Shown piece by piece: positions 26,554 to 35,416 of a stretch of 64,000 nt of DNA. Position 1 is the stretch's first letter; each line of letters begins with the position of its first letter. This DNA comes from an uncultured Acetobacteraceae bacterium (GTDB lineage: Bacteria > Pseudomonadota > Alphaproteobacteria > Acetobacterales > Acetobacteraceae). The notes under the pieces were generated by a model that searched no databases, was not told the origin of the DNA, and worked only from the letters and a program-made list of their open reading frames with translations. The translations under genes and the position numbers were made by a program. Location: positions 1-64,000 of the forward strand of contig CAIRCM010000186.1 of NCBI GenBank assembly GCA_903877125.1, written 5' to 3'.

Positions 26554-27626
26554 ACGCCAGCCTCACATCCCAGGAACGCGACGGGACAACCGTACTGATC
26601 CTGTCGGGCCACCTCGACGCCCAGACCGCCGGGAGATTGTGGCATCAGGCCTTGCGGACGGCGCACCGAGCCAAAATAGTCCAGCTCGATCTGACCGGCC
26701 TGAAATATTGCGACATGTCGGGCGCGGCGCTCCTGCTGGCGATCGAGGCCGCACACCCCAACCCGGCCGCGCCGATTGGCGCGTCGCAACGGATCGCGGA
26801 CCTGCTCACACGCGCCCGCGCCGCCGCGGCGCGCCCCCCATCCCAGGCAGCGTCACGATCCAGCGGACCGGGCATCCTGACCGGCGTCGCCAACCACCTC
26901 GCCTACCTCGGTGAAGTCGCCCTCGCCGTTGCCCGCCTGCCCGCGCGGGCGCGGATGCTGCGGATCAGGGATCTGTTCCATTACGCCGACCAGGCCGGGG
27001 TCCGAGCGCTGCCGTTGGTCATGTTGCTGGGCTATTTGATGGGACTGATTTTGGCGTTCCAGTCAGCGGTACCACTGCGCCGGTTCGGGGCGGATTTGTA
27101 TGTCGCCAATCTCGTGGCGATCAGCCTGTTACGCGAGTTGGGGCCGCTGCTGTCTTCCATCATCCTGGCGGGCCGCACCGGATCGGCGTTCGCCGCGGAA
27201 ATCGGGTCGATGAAGGTCAACCAGGAGATCGATGCCCTCACGACGATGTCGCTCGATCCTGTCACGATGCTGGTGCTGCCACGCCTGATCGCCGCGGCCC
27301 TGGTGATGCCGGCCCTGATCCTGGTGCTGGACATTGCCGGACTGTTGGGCATGGCGACCGTGATGAACGCCTTTGGCTATCCGCTCATCGCCATCGCGCA
27401 TCAGGTGCAGTCCGCCGCGACTGCGTCGGACATGTTCGGCGGGCTGTTCAAAGGCCTATGCTTCGGCTCCGCGGTTGCCATCATCGGCTGCCGCGCGGGC
27501 TTGGGGACCGGCGTCGGCCCCCGTGCGGTCGGACAGGCGGCCACCGCGGCGGTTGTCGGTGGCATCGTCGCCACCATCTTGCTGGATGGGCTGTTCGCCC
27601 TGATTTTCTACAGGCTGAATTTATGA
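26538..27626 (+). CDS. mlaE: MlaE-family permease with N-terminal STAS domain
   Basis: 362 residues. Residues about 1-85 are a STAS-like domain (TVLILSGHLDAQTAGRLW and LDLTGLKYCDMSGAALLL), as in MlaB. Residues about 140-360 are the MlaE permease, with the hallmarks FGADLYVANLVAISLLRELGP, GRTGSAFAAEIGSM and QEIDALTTM. A single fused protein here replaces separate MlaB and MlaE. It is the inner-membrane part of an MCE lipid transporter. Start 26538 sits 16 bases inside the upstream gene and gives the whole STAS fold. Confidence 0.9.
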   Translation: MAGQIDASLTSQERDGTTVLILSGHLDAQTAGRLWHQALRTAHRAKIVQLDLTGLKYCDMSGAALLLAIEAAHPNPAAPIGASQRIADLLTRARAAAARPPSQAASRSSGPGILTGVANHLAYLGEVALAVARLPARARMLRIRDLFHYADQAGVRALPLVMLLGYLMGLILAFQSAVPLRRFGADLYVANLVAISLLRELGPLLSSIILAGRTGSAFAAEIGSMKVNQEIDALTTMSLDPVTMLVLPRLIAAALVMPALILVLDIAGLLGMATVMNAFGYPLIAIAHQVQSAATASDMFGGLFKGLCFGSAVAIIGCRAGLGTGVGPRAVGQAATAAVVGGIVATILLDGLFALIFYRLNL

Positions 27627-28384
27627 CCGTGGTGCGCGTCACGAAATCGGCCCAGCGCTTCGGCGCCCGCACGATCTTCCGCGACGTCTCGTTCGAAGTC
27701 GCCGAGCGGGAGGTGTTCGTCATCCTCGGCGGGTCGGGCTGCGGCAAGTCCACCCTGCTGAACCAGCTCATCGGGCTGCTGCCGCCCAGCGCGGGGGAGA
27801 TCGATATCCTCGGCCACACGATCACCGGCCCCAAGGGTGCCGCGGGACGGCGGGAAATGCAGCGCCATATCGGGGTGATGTTTCAATCGGGCGCGCTGTT
27901 CGGCTCCATGACGCTGCTGGAAAACGTCATGCTGCCGCTGGAAATGTTCACCGACCTACCGCCCGAGGGGCGGGAGGCTGTGGCGCGGGTCAAGCTCGGA
28001 CTGGTCGGCCTGGGACATGCGACCGCGCTGATGCCAGCCGAGATTTCCGGCGGCATGGCCAAACGGGCGGGGATCGCGCGCGCGATGGCACTGGACCCGC
28101 CGCTGCTGTTCCTGGACGAACCCTCGGCGGGGCTGGACCCGATCACATCGGCGGAGTTGGATAAGCTGATCCTCGATTTACGGGACGATCTGGGGACGAC
28201 ATTCGTGGTGGTGACGCATGAACTGGCCTCGATCCTGGCGATCGCCGACCGCTGCATCATGCTGGACCGCAATGCCCATCCCGATGGCGGCGGCATGATC
28301 GCCGAGGGCAATCCCCGAAAGCTCAGGGACGAGGACACACATAAGATGGTTCGAGCGTTCTTCCGGCGGGAGATCCCAGCGTAA
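27623..28384 (+). CDS. mlaF: MlaF-type ABC transporter ATPase
   Basis: 253 residues. Walker A is GGSGCGKSTLLNQL. The signature loop is degenerate as EISGGMAKRAGIARAMA, typical of MlaF. Walker B is PPLLFLDEPSAGLDP, with H-loop VVVTHELASI. Together with MlaE it powers phospholipid or other lipid movement between membranes. The ATG overlaps the mlaE stop (ATGA), so translation is coupled. The C-terminus (NPRKLRDEDTHKMVRAFF) resembles the MlaF handshake region. Confidence 0.93.
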   Translation: MTVVRVTKSAQRFGARTIFRDVSFEVAEREVFVILGGSGCGKSTLLNQLIGLLPPSAGEIDILGHTITGPKGAAGRREMQRHIGVMFQSGALFGSMTLLENVMLPLEMFTDLPPEGREAVARVKLGLVGLGHATALMPAEISGGMAKRAGIARAMALDPPLLFLDEPSAGLDPITSAELDKLILDLRDDLGTTFVVVTHELASILAIADRCIMLDRNAHPDGGGMIAEGNPRKLRDEDTHKMVRAFFRREIPA

Positions 28385-29355
28385 TGGACGGGCGCACAGC
28401 CTTCCTGCGCGTGGGCCTGCTGATCGTCGGCGGCGCGGCGCTGCTGGTCGGGTTGGTGTGGTTCCTCGGCGGGAACCGAATCCGCAATGGCACCGTCTAC
28501 GAGTCGTATTTCAGCGAGTCGGTGCAGGGATTGGATATCGGGGTCGCGGTCCGCTATCGCGGCGTCGCGGTTGGCCGCGTATCGGATATCGGCCTGGTGA
28601 CCGCCGAATACGGTGCCAGCATGGGAACCGAAGCCGAACAGGCGACCTATCGACTGGTCTTCGTACGCTACATCGTCGATCCCAAACGCCTTGGCCGCGT
28701 ACCCGATACCGCGACCGCCGTGAAGGACGGGCTGCGCGCCCGCCTGGCCTCCGCTGGACTGACCGGCGTCACCTATATCGAGCTCGACTTCGTCGATCCC
28801 GCCCGGAGCCCCGTCAACCCCCTCCCCTGGACGCCGGTCGGCGAATTCATCCCGTCGGTACCGACGACCCTGTCGCAGGTGGAGGATGCCACCAAACTGT
28901 TGATCGACCGGCTCGACAAAATCGACATTGTCAAAATAGCGAATAATATCAATATATTATTGGATAATACGAATGCGCTGCTACGCAATACGAACGATCA
29001 GTTGAAGGCCGCCGATCTGCCAGGACTGATCGCCGATCTGCGGCAGACCGCTTCGGCCATCCGGACCGTCGCGAACAATCCGAACATCGACCGCACGCTG
29101 ACGAACACCGCCGCGGCGACCGAAAAGCTGACCCAGACCATCGCCCAGATACCGCCGCTGATCGCATCCGTGCAGGCCATGAGCCGCCGGGCCGATACCG
29201 GCGTCGCGGACACCCAGCAAGCCCTGGTGCCGCTGCTGCGCGATATCCTGGCGACGACGGCGAACCTCAAGGAACTGACGGAGTCCCTCCGTCGCAACCC
29301 GGCGCAGGTATTGGTCGGTCAGCCGCCGCCGCGCCAGAATGGAAACGCACAATGA
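28384..29355 (+). CDS. mlaD: MCE/MlaD-family lipid-binding protein
   Basis: 323 residues. One N-terminal transmembrane helix (VGLLIVGGAALLVGLVWFL) precedes an MCE domain at about 38-120 (TVYESYFSESVQGLDIGVAVRYRGV, GLTGVTYIELDF). A long helical tail of about 200 residues with TPR-free coiled segments follows. MCE hexamers form the periplasmic lipid tunnel. TAATG overlap with mlaF. An AT-rich stretch (28930-28990) encodes an Asn-rich helix and holds an AT-only hairpin, unlike the rest of the gene. Confidence 0.9.
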   Translation: MDGRTAFLRVGLLIVGGAALLVGLVWFLGGNRIRNGTVYESYFSESVQGLDIGVAVRYRGVAVGRVSDIGLVTAEYGASMGTEAEQATYRLVFVRYIVDPKRLGRVPDTATAVKDGLRARLASAGLTGVTYIELDFVDPARSPVNPLPWTPVGEFIPSVPTTLSQVEDATKLLIDRLDKIDIVKIANNINILLDNTNALLRNTNDQLKAADLPGLIADLRQTASAIRTVANNPNIDRTLTNTAAATEKLTQTIAQIPPLIASVQAMSRRADTGVADTQQALVPLLRDILATTANLKELTESLRRNPAQVLVGQPPPRQNGNAQ

Positions 29356-29954
29356 ACCGGCGACACTTGTTCCCGCTGGGCGCTGCTTTTCTCGGCGGCT
29401 GCTCGGTGTTACCCGCCCAGAAGGACCAGCAGCGGCGCGATTGGCCGCTGACGCCTCGCCGCCCCACCGCACTGGGATCGGCGCGGAACGGGCGCACCCT
29501 GCTGATCCGCACCATGGCCGCCGGGCCGGGGATGGACGCGCGGGGGGTGCAATGGCTGCTCAAGGATGGCAGCTTGAACACCGATTACTATGAACAATGG
29601 TCGGTGCCCCCCACGCTGGCGATGGAGGAAGGCCTGCGCCGGTGGCTGTCCGATTCCGGTCTGTTTGCCGCTGTCCTCGCCCCCGGCAGCAGCGTGGCCC
29701 CGGACTTTACCCTTGAAACCGAACTGATCACGCTTCTCGCCGACCCTCAGGCCGGCACCGCCCGTGCGGGCCTGTCGCTGATCCTTCTGCAGCCCAACGG
29801 GGATCGGTCCCGGGTGCGGCTTCAGAAGACGGTCAGCGCGGAGGTGCGGATGAACGGCACGGGGGTCGAGGCGATCGTCGCCGCGCTCCGTCTCGCGGCC
29901 ACCGTCGCGCTGGAACAGGCGGAGGCCGCGATTGCCGAGGCTTCGCGGGGGTAG
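29352..29954 (+). CDS. ABC-type transport auxiliary lipoprotein (PqiC-like)
   Basis: 200 residues. A lipoprotein signal with lipobox LGGC (Cys17) anchors it, probably in the outer membrane. The family (ABC_trans_aux) pattern appears as TLLIRTMAAGPGMDARGVQWLL, then YYEQWSVPPTLAMEEGLRRWL. It occupies the place of MlaC/PqiC, linking the inner-membrane MCE complex to the outer membrane. ATGA overlap with mlaD makes it the last gene of the coupled operon. Confidence 0.82.
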   Translation: MNRRHLFPLGAAFLGGCSVLPAQKDQQRRDWPLTPRRPTALGSARNGRTLLIRTMAAGPGMDARGVQWLLKDGSLNTDYYEQWSVPPTLAMEEGLRRWLSDSGLFAAVLAPGSSVAPDFTLETELITLLADPQAGTARAGLSLILLQPNGDRSRVRLQKTVSAEVRMNGTGVEAIVAALRLAATVALEQAEAAIAEASRG

Positions 29955-29964
29955 ACCGTTGGTA

Positions 29965-30480
29965 TCAGGCCCAAACAACGCCCAGGAACCAAACCTCGCC
30001 GATGTCGCCCGCCGCGGTGCGACCGAGCCACAGGTTTTCCGCCAGTTCGTAAAAATCGCTTGGCCCGGCATTGCCCAGCACGACGCGGACCGTGTTGTTT
30101 TCGCGATCCTGCCAGACATCGATTGAAGCGGGGTAACGCACGACATCGCGGTCTTGGTCGGCGGCCGATGGAAAGGCGAGCCAAACGGGTCCCGCACGCG
30201 GCCGGCTCATTGTCAAATTGGCCGACTTCGCGCGCCGGACGTCATAATAGAGGCTGATTCCGGTGATATGCTGCCCGTCCTCATAATAAAACTCCAAGTC
30301 ACCGACCAGGACTCTGCATGCTGAACCGGGCGGCACGATGAACCGGTCGATCGAACGCTGGACCGGTGTTCGGTCGTCGAACGAGTCCCGATAGCCGATG
30401 TGGCTATCGAGACCTGATTCCGAGCAGGTCGTTGCTGCAACGGCAGCGACATTTCGCTTGACGAGAGAGATCGAAACCAC
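29965..30480 (-). CDS. Hypothetical protein
   Basis: 171 residues, mostly beta-like ([31 protein letters not shown]), with aromatic clusters and a possible N-terminal export stretch ([16 protein letters not shown]) that has no convincing lipobox or cleavage site. I recognise no family. It lies 12 bases beyond the end of the CoxL-like gene and on the same strand, so it may be its last co-transcribed gene. It converges on the Mla operon with a 10-base gap. Coding is supported only by the open frame and its use of the gap. Confidence 0.5.
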   Translation of the reverse strand: MVSISLVKRNVAAVAATTCSESGLDSHIGYRDSFDDRTPVQRSIDRFIVPPGSACRVLVGDLEFYYEDGQHITGISLYYDVRRAKSANLTMSRPRAGPVWLAFPSAADQDRDVVRYPASIDVWQDRENNTVRVVLGNAGPSDFYELAENLWLGRTAAGDIGEVWFLGVVWA

Positions 30481-30492
30481 CGGCCCCGCGGA

Positions 30493-32790
30493 TCAAGCCG
30501 CCTTCGCCAACGCCCGCCACACCTTCTCCGGCGTCATGGGCATGTCGATCGCCGTCACCCCGTCGCCCGACAGCGCGTCGATCACCGCGTTCACCAGCGC
30601 CGGCGGCGAGCCGACAGCCCCCGCCTCCCCCGCGCCTTTGACGCCGAGCGGGTTGGAGCGGCAGGGAACCTCCAGCAGATCGACCTCGATATCCGGCAGG
30701 TCGTCGGCGCGGGGCAGTGCGTAGTCCATGAAACTGCCCGACAGCAGCTGGCCGGAAACCGGATCGAACACGGTGTTTTCCAGCAGCGCCTGGCCCATGC
30801 CCTGCGCGACGCCGCCGGCGACCTGTCCCCGCACGATCAGCGGGTTGACCGTCTTGCCGAAATCGTCCGCGACGGCATAGCGCTCGACCGAGACATGACC
30901 GGTTTCCGGATCGATCTCGACCTCCGCGATATGGCACCCGTTCGGGAAGGTGTGGTGATCGATCGGCGCGATTTCGGCGGCATCCAACGCCTTGTGCCGT
31001 TTCGCGGCCAGTTCCATGATACCGACGCCGCGATCGGTGCCGACGATGGAAAACCGTCCATCGGCGAAGGCGATATCCGCGACCGCGGCTTCCAGCTCCT
31101 CGGCCGCGGCTTCCTTGCCTTTCGCGATCACCGACGACGAGGTCAGCAGGATCGCCTGTCCCTCCGAATACAGCGACCGCGCGCCGCCGGTGCCGCCACC
31201 CACCGGAATGGCATCGGTATCGCCCTGCCGGATCCGGATCAGATCGCCATCGATGCCAAGCTGCGCGGCGGTCAACTGCACGTACGCGGTTTCATGCCCC
31301 TGTCCGGTCGACTGGGTGCCGACATAGACGTCGACAAACCCGTCCTCCGCGAACCGGATTTCCGCCCGTTCGGTGGCATCGCCGCCGGTCGCCTCCAGAT
31401 AATACGCGAACCCGATCCCCCGCCGTTTGCCCATCCGGGCGGCTGCCGCGCGGCGGGTGCCGAAGCCGGCGTAATCGACCTTGGCGAGCGCCGCCTCCAG
31501 CACGATCCGGAAATCGCCGCTGTCGTAGGTCTTGCCCACGGGCGTGCTGTGCGGCATCGCGTCGGGCCCGACCATGTTACGACGTCGCAGCTCCGCCCGG
31601 TCCACGCCGAGTTCCCGAGCGGCCGCGTCGACAAGACGTTCGACCAGATAATTCGCCTCGGGCCGGCCGGCGCCGCGATAGGCATCGACCGGAACGGTGT
31701 TGGTGAACACGCCCAACACGTTGGCGTAGATCGCCTTGAAGCCGTAGATGCTGGACAGCACGCCGGTGCCGGCATAGGTCGGGATGTACGGCGCGAAGGT
31801 GGAAAGATACGCGCCCATGTTGGACACGTTGCGCGTCCGCAGGGCGGTGAATTTCCCATCGGCGTCGATCGCCAGTTCGCCCAGGGTTATGTTGTCGCGG
31901 CCCTGGGTGTCGCACAGGAAGGCCTCCCCCCGCTCCGCCGCCCATTTCACCGGCCGCCCCAGCTTCCGCGCCGCGTAGCAGGTCAGCACGTGCTCGGCGT
32001 ACAAAAACAGTTTCATTCCGAAGCCGCCGCCGACATCGGGGGTCACGACGCGGAATTTTTCCGGATCCTCCCCGAACACCGGACCGATCAGGTTCTTCAC
32101 CAGCCAGCCGCCCTGGGTATTGGCATGCAGCGTCCATCGGCCGGTTCCCGCGTCGTATTCGGCGAGCGCGGCCCGGGCCTCGATGGACGAAACGACGATG
32201 CGATTATTGACGACGGTCAGGCGCGTGACATGAGCGGCCTGCGCGAAGGCCGCGTCGGTCGCTGCCTTGTCGCCAATGTCCCAGTCGAAGCAGAGATTCC
32301 CAGCGACATCCGGCCACACCCGGGGGGCGTCGGGGTCCATCGTCGTTGCGAGGTTGGTGGACGAGGGCAGCACCTCGTAATCCGCCGCGATCGCCTCCGC
32401 CCCGTCGCGCGCGGCCTGCATCGTCTCGGCCACCACGAACGCCACGGGATCGCCGACGTGGCGCACCGCCCCCTCGGCCAGCACGGGGTGGGGCGGCGCG
32501 GCCATCGCCGAACCGTCCTTGTTTTGCACGGGCGCGGCGCAGGGCAGCCCGCCGATCCCATCCGCCGCCAGATCGACCGAGGTGTAGACCGCCCGCACAC
32601 CCGCCACCGCCCGAGCCGCCGCGACATCCAGCGACACGATTCGCGCCGCCGCGTGCGGGGAGCGCACCACCAGACCGAACAGCATGCCTGGCAACGCGAT
32701 ATCGTCGGTGTAGCACCCGTTGCCTTTGAGCAGCCGAGGATCCTCGACCCGGCGAACCGGCTGAGCGAGGCCGAATTTCGATGTTGTCAT
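30493..32790 (-). CDS. Xanthine dehydrogenase/CoxL-family molybdopterin-binding subunit
   Basis: 765 residues. The N-terminal a/b hammerhead domain ([18 protein letters not shown]) is followed by the MoCo-binding domains ([52 protein letters not shown]). The active-site loop reads [11 protein letters not shown], the form II type, not the CxSFR form of true carbon monoxide dehydrogenase. The enzyme should hydroxylate or oxidise an aldehyde or heterocycle using a Mo-cytosine dinucleotide. The small FeS (CoxS) and FAD (CoxM) subunits are not in this neighbourhood. The only same-strand neighbour is the hypothetical gene downstream. Confidence 0.9.
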   Translation of the reverse strand: MTTSKFGLAQPVRRVEDPRLLKGNGCYTDDIALPGMLFGLVVRSPHAAARIVSLDVAAARAVAGVRAVYTSVDLAADGIGGLPCAAPVQNKDGSAMAAPPHPVLAEGAVRHVGDPVAFVVAETMQAARDGAEAIAADYEVLPSSTNLATTMDPDAPRVWPDVAGNLCFDWDIGDKAATDAAFAQAAHVTRLTVVNNRIVVSSIEARAALAEYDAGTGRWTLHANTQGGWLVKNLIGPVFGEDPEKFRVVTPDVGGGFGMKLFLYAEHVLTCYAARKLGRPVKWAAERGEAFLCDTQGRDNITLGELAIDADGKFTALRTRNVSNMGAYLSTFAPYIPTYAGTGVLSSIYGFKAIYANVLGVFTNTVPVDAYRGAGRPEANYLVERLVDAAARELGVDRAELRRRNMVGPDAMPHSTPVGKTYDSGDFRIVLEAALAKVDYAGFGTRRAAAARMGKRRGIGFAYYLEATGGDATERAEIRFAEDGFVDVYVGTQSTGQGHETAYVQLTAAQLGIDGDLIRIRQGDTDAIPVGGGTGGARSLYSEGQAILLTSSSVIAKGKEAAAEELEAAVADIAFADGRFSIVGTDRGVGIMELAAKRHKALDAAEIAPIDHHTFPNGCHIAEVEIDPETGHVSVERYAVADDFGKTVNPLIVRGQVAGGVAQGMGQALLENTVFDPVSGQLLSGSFMDYALPRADDLPDIEVDLLEVPCRSNPLGVKGAGEAGAVGSPPALVNAVIDALSGDGVTAIDMPMTPEKVWRALAKAA

Positions 32791-32857
32791 GCTGCGATGC
32801 TCCCGTTGCTGGCGCTAAGATCAGCATGCACGCTCCGTCCCCGAAAGGCCAAGCCCC

Positions 32858-33919
32858 ATGGCAACGATTTGCGTTTTGAATGCCGGCTCCTCGACCCTGA
32901 AATACGCGGTCTACGAAACCGCGCCGACGCTTGGCCGCGTCGCCGGCGGCACTATCGAGGGCGGCAGTCTCGATCGCGTCCCCTTGCCCGACGATGTCGC
33001 GGCCTTCGGCCATCGTGTCGTGCACGGCGGCCCCCATCTGTCGCAGCCCGTCGCGATCGATCCCGAGACCTTCGCGGCGATCGAGGCGGTCTCGCCCCTC
33101 GCCCCTCTGCACAACCCGCCCGCCCTCGCGGTCATTCGCGCGCTGCGCGACCGGTTTCCCGATACGATGCAGGTTGCCTGCTTCGATACCGGCTTCCACC
33201 ACGGCCACCCCGCCGTCGCGGACCGCTTCGCCATTCCCGACGCGCTGTATCAGGAGGGTGTGCGCCGCTACGGCTTCCACGGCCTGTCCTACGAATACAT
33301 CGCCGGGGCGCTGGAAACCGTCGCCCCCGCCATCGCCAAGGGCCGGGTGGTGGTGGCGCATCTCGGTTCCGGCGCATCGATGTGCGGGCTCGTGGGCGGG
33401 CGCAGCGTGGATTCATCGATGGGCTTCACCGCGCTGGATGGACTGCCGATGGGGACCCGATCAGGCTCCCTCGATGCCGGGGTGATTCTGTGGCTGCAAC
33501 AGACCAAGGGCTGGTCGGTCGATCGGGTGGAGCATTTTCTCTATCACGATTGCGGCCTCAAGGGCCTATCCGGCCTGTCGAACGACATGCGGGTTCTTCT
33601 GGCCAGCGACGCCTCGCTGGCGCGTTTGGCCGTGGACTATTTCGTCTACCATGTCGCCCGCACCGCTGGCGCGCTGGCAGCGAGCACTGGCGGGCTGGAC
33701 GCGATGGTGTTCACGGCCGGCATCGGCGAACACAGCCCGGAGATCCGGTCCCGCGTGCTGCGCCGACTGTCCTGGCTGGGATTCGAGGTCGATGACACCG
33801 CCAACGCCGCCGGCGGTCCCTTGCTCACCGCGTCCGGATCGCGCCTGCCGGCCTACGTCATCCCAACGGATGAGGAACTGGTCATCGCCCGCCATACCGC
33901 GGCGCTGTTCCGGGGTTGA
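32858..33919 (+). CDS. Acetate/propionate-family kinase
   Basis: 353 residues. The ASKHA-fold motifs of acetate kinase are in order: VLNAGSSTLKYAVY, FGHRVVHGGPH, CFDTGFHHGHP, YGFHGLSYEYI, VVAHLGSGASMCGLVGGRSV, MGFTALDGLPMGTRSG and FTAGIGEHSPEIR. It forms acetyl phosphate (or propionyl phosphate) and ATP or the reverse. It is about 45 residues shorter than typical AckA, mainly in peripheral loops, so it may be a branch specialised for another acid. It starts 67 bases from the divergent CoxL-like gene. The 3' end overlaps the convergent next gene by 38 bases. Confidence 0.88.
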   Translation: MATICVLNAGSSTLKYAVYETAPTLGRVAGGTIEGGSLDRVPLPDDVAAFGHRVVHGGPHLSQPVAIDPETFAAIEAVSPLAPLHNPPALAVIRALRDRFPDTMQVACFDTGFHHGHPAVADRFAIPDALYQEGVRRYGFHGLSYEYIAGALETVAPAIAKGRVVVAHLGSGASMCGLVGGRSVDSSMGFTALDGLPMGTRSGSLDAGVILWLQQTKGWSVDRVEHFLYHDCGLKGLSGLSNDMRVLLASDASLARLAVDYFVYHVARTAGALAASTGGLDAMVFTAGIGEHSPEIRSRVLRRLSWLGFEVDDTANAAGGPLLTASGSRLPAYVIPTDEELVIARHTAALFRG

Positions 33920-34592
33920 GGCCGCCAGCCGGGTCCAGCCCGTGCTTCCGGTAGACCCCACCGGCCTCCGGCGCCGACAGAAAGGCCTGCAACGCGCGGG
34001 CACCGTCAGGGTTGGCCGCCCGGGTGAGCACACCGCTCGAAAAGACCGTGATGTTCTGAATGTCGCCGGGCAAGGGGCCGACAAAATCGATGCCAGGCTC
34101 ATTGATAATCTCGCTGACCTGCTGAAACCCCAGCTCCGCCCTCCCGTCCGCGACGTATACCGCGACCGGCGTCCCAGGGGTGGATTGCACCGCTTTCGCC
34201 GCGACCTCGGCCGCGATCCCCAACCTGCCGAACAATTCCAGCAGATACACCCCGCTCGGCCCCTGCGAATAACCGACCGATCGCGCGGCAAGCAGAGCCT
34301 GCCGGACCGCCGCGCCGGAGGCGATGTCCGGCCGGGGTGCGCCGGCCTGCACCACGATCCCGACGCCGCTGCGCACAAGATCGACCCGGGTGCCGGGGTG
34401 CACTTTACCTTCGGCAATGAAACGGTCGATCGCCGCGGACGTGGCGATCACCAGGTCCAGCGGCGTATCCGACGCGACCTGGCCTGGTATGGCGCCGGTG
34501 CTCGACAAGGTCGTGACGATTTCCATCCCGAACCCCGGCACCAGCGCATCGTAGGCATACTGGATCGCTCGGGACGTCAGCACTTTCAGCAT
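33882..34592 (-). CDS. Solute-binding protein, molybdate/ModA-like
   Basis: 236 residues of the type II periplasmic-binding fold: LKVLTSRAIQYAYDALVPGF at the N-terminus, then TPLDLVIATSAAIDRFIAEG and RSGVGIVVQAGAPRPDI, and YVADGRAELGFQQVSEI near the C-terminus. It has no signal peptide from this start. An in-frame extension to 34739 contains a twin-arginine-like TRRQAFLAG, but the intervening stretch is poor coding, so I keep 34592. No ABC permease is adjacent. It may be a cytosolic or mis-started member of the ModA-like group. Confidence 0.72.
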   Translation of the reverse strand: MLKVLTSRAIQYAYDALVPGFGMEIVTTLSSTGAIPGQVASDTPLDLVIATSAAIDRFIAEGKVHPGTRVDLVRSGVGIVVQAGAPRPDIASGAAVRQALLAARSVGYSQGPSGVYLLELFGRLGIAAEVAAKAVQSTPGTPVAVYVADGRAELGFQQVSEIINEPGIDFVGPLPGDIQNITVFSSGVLTRAANPDGARALQAFLSAPEAGGVYRKHGLDPAGGLNPGTAPRYGGR

Positions 34593-34762
34593 CGGACCGG
34601 TCCCTCGATCCCGAGGCCTGTTATCGCGACACACAGCGGGTTTGCCATCCTGGTCCTCCTGACCCGCCGCAGTCTGCGATTGGACGAACGGCCCCGCAAG
34701 GAAGGCTTGCCGCCGCGTGCCAATCGGCGCGAAGCTCATGCCAAACGATCGGAGGAACCCGC

Positions 34763-35317
34763 ATGCCCAAGCTGCTGTCCCGCCCGCCTGAACGGCTGCA
34801 TCACCACGCTTTCGTGGTGAAGGACCAGGAGCGGAACCGCCGGTTTTTCGAGGATTTGTTGGGCATCCCCCTCGCCGCGACGTGGTGCGAAAGCCACCAC
34901 AGCCCCTGGGTGAACCGGGAAGTCGCGTTCTGCCACACCTTCTACACCATGGGCGACGGCGGGGCGCTGGCGTTCTTCTCCTTCGCCGATGAGGAGGTTT
35001 ATGCCAAAACCCAGGCGGCGCGGCCGGCGGAAATCGGCAGCTTCGACCATATTTCCTTCAAGGTGGACTCCGGCACGTTCGACGAGTTGGTCGGGCGATT
35101 GAAGAGTGCCGACGAACCGGTGCGCGTGACCGATCACGGTTACTGCAAATCGATGTACTGCACGTCCCCGGACGGGCTGGTCATGGAGTTCACGGTCGAT
35201 CCGCCGAACGCCGAGCGCATTGCCGAAATCCGCCGCGCGGACGCACATGCCGAGCTGCGGCGGTGGATGGCGGGGGATCATCGGGTGAACAACGACCTGC
35301 GGCCCGACGCATCGTGA
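34763..35317 (+). CDS. VOC/glyoxalase-fold protein
   Basis: 184 residues. The VOC fold is seen from HHHAFVVKDQERNRRFFEDL, with metal-ligand candidates (H near 14; H in FDHISFKVD; E in SPDGLVMEFTVD) spread over two beta-alpha-beta modules. It resembles extradiol dioxygenase or lactoylglutathione lyase-like proteins. A ring-cleavage or isomerase role is possible, but the substrate is unknown. GGAGGAA lies just ahead of the ATG. It stands alone between a divergent binding-protein gene and the acyltransferase gene. Confidence 0.8.
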   Translation: MPKLLSRPPERLHHHAFVVKDQERNRRFFEDLLGIPLAATWCESHHSPWVNREVAFCHTFYTMGDGGALAFFSFADEEVYAKTQAARPAEIGSFDHISFKVDSGTFDELVGRLKSADEPVRVTDHGYCKSMYCTSPDGLVMEFTVDPPNAERIAEIRRADAHAELRRWMAGDHRVNNDLRPDAS

Positions 35318-35342
35318 CCTGGCGGTCGGTATCGGACCATTG

Positions 35343-35382
35343 GTGTCACGCGACAATCGCTGAACTGTCATAGCGGCGCCAT
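35343..35382 (+). promoter_or_regulatory. Possible Pho-box-like array
   Basis: CTGTCAT (35365-35371) is a perfect Pho half-site. GTGTCAC (35343-35349) lies 22 bases upstream, matching 5 of 7. With 11-base phasing, the positions between and after are weaker (GCGCCAT at 35376, 4 of 7). It precedes the acyltransferase gene by about 35 bases. Pho control is suggested, not shown. Confidence 0.3.
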
Positions 35383-35416
35383 TGTTTGGCCCCAGTGCCG
35401 GCGGTATCCAGTCTGA

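Noticed and set aside
30895..33795. Plus-strand open frame of 966 codons across the CoxL-like gene
   Set aside because: Composition is typical of antisense GC-rich frames, and it would overlap CoxL and acetate kinase fully.
34593..34739. N-terminal extension of the ModA-like protein with a twin-arginine-like start
   Set aside because: The stretch between the RRQAFLAG segment and the mature start lacks a hydrophobic core, cleavage site and good coding; kept only as an alternative.
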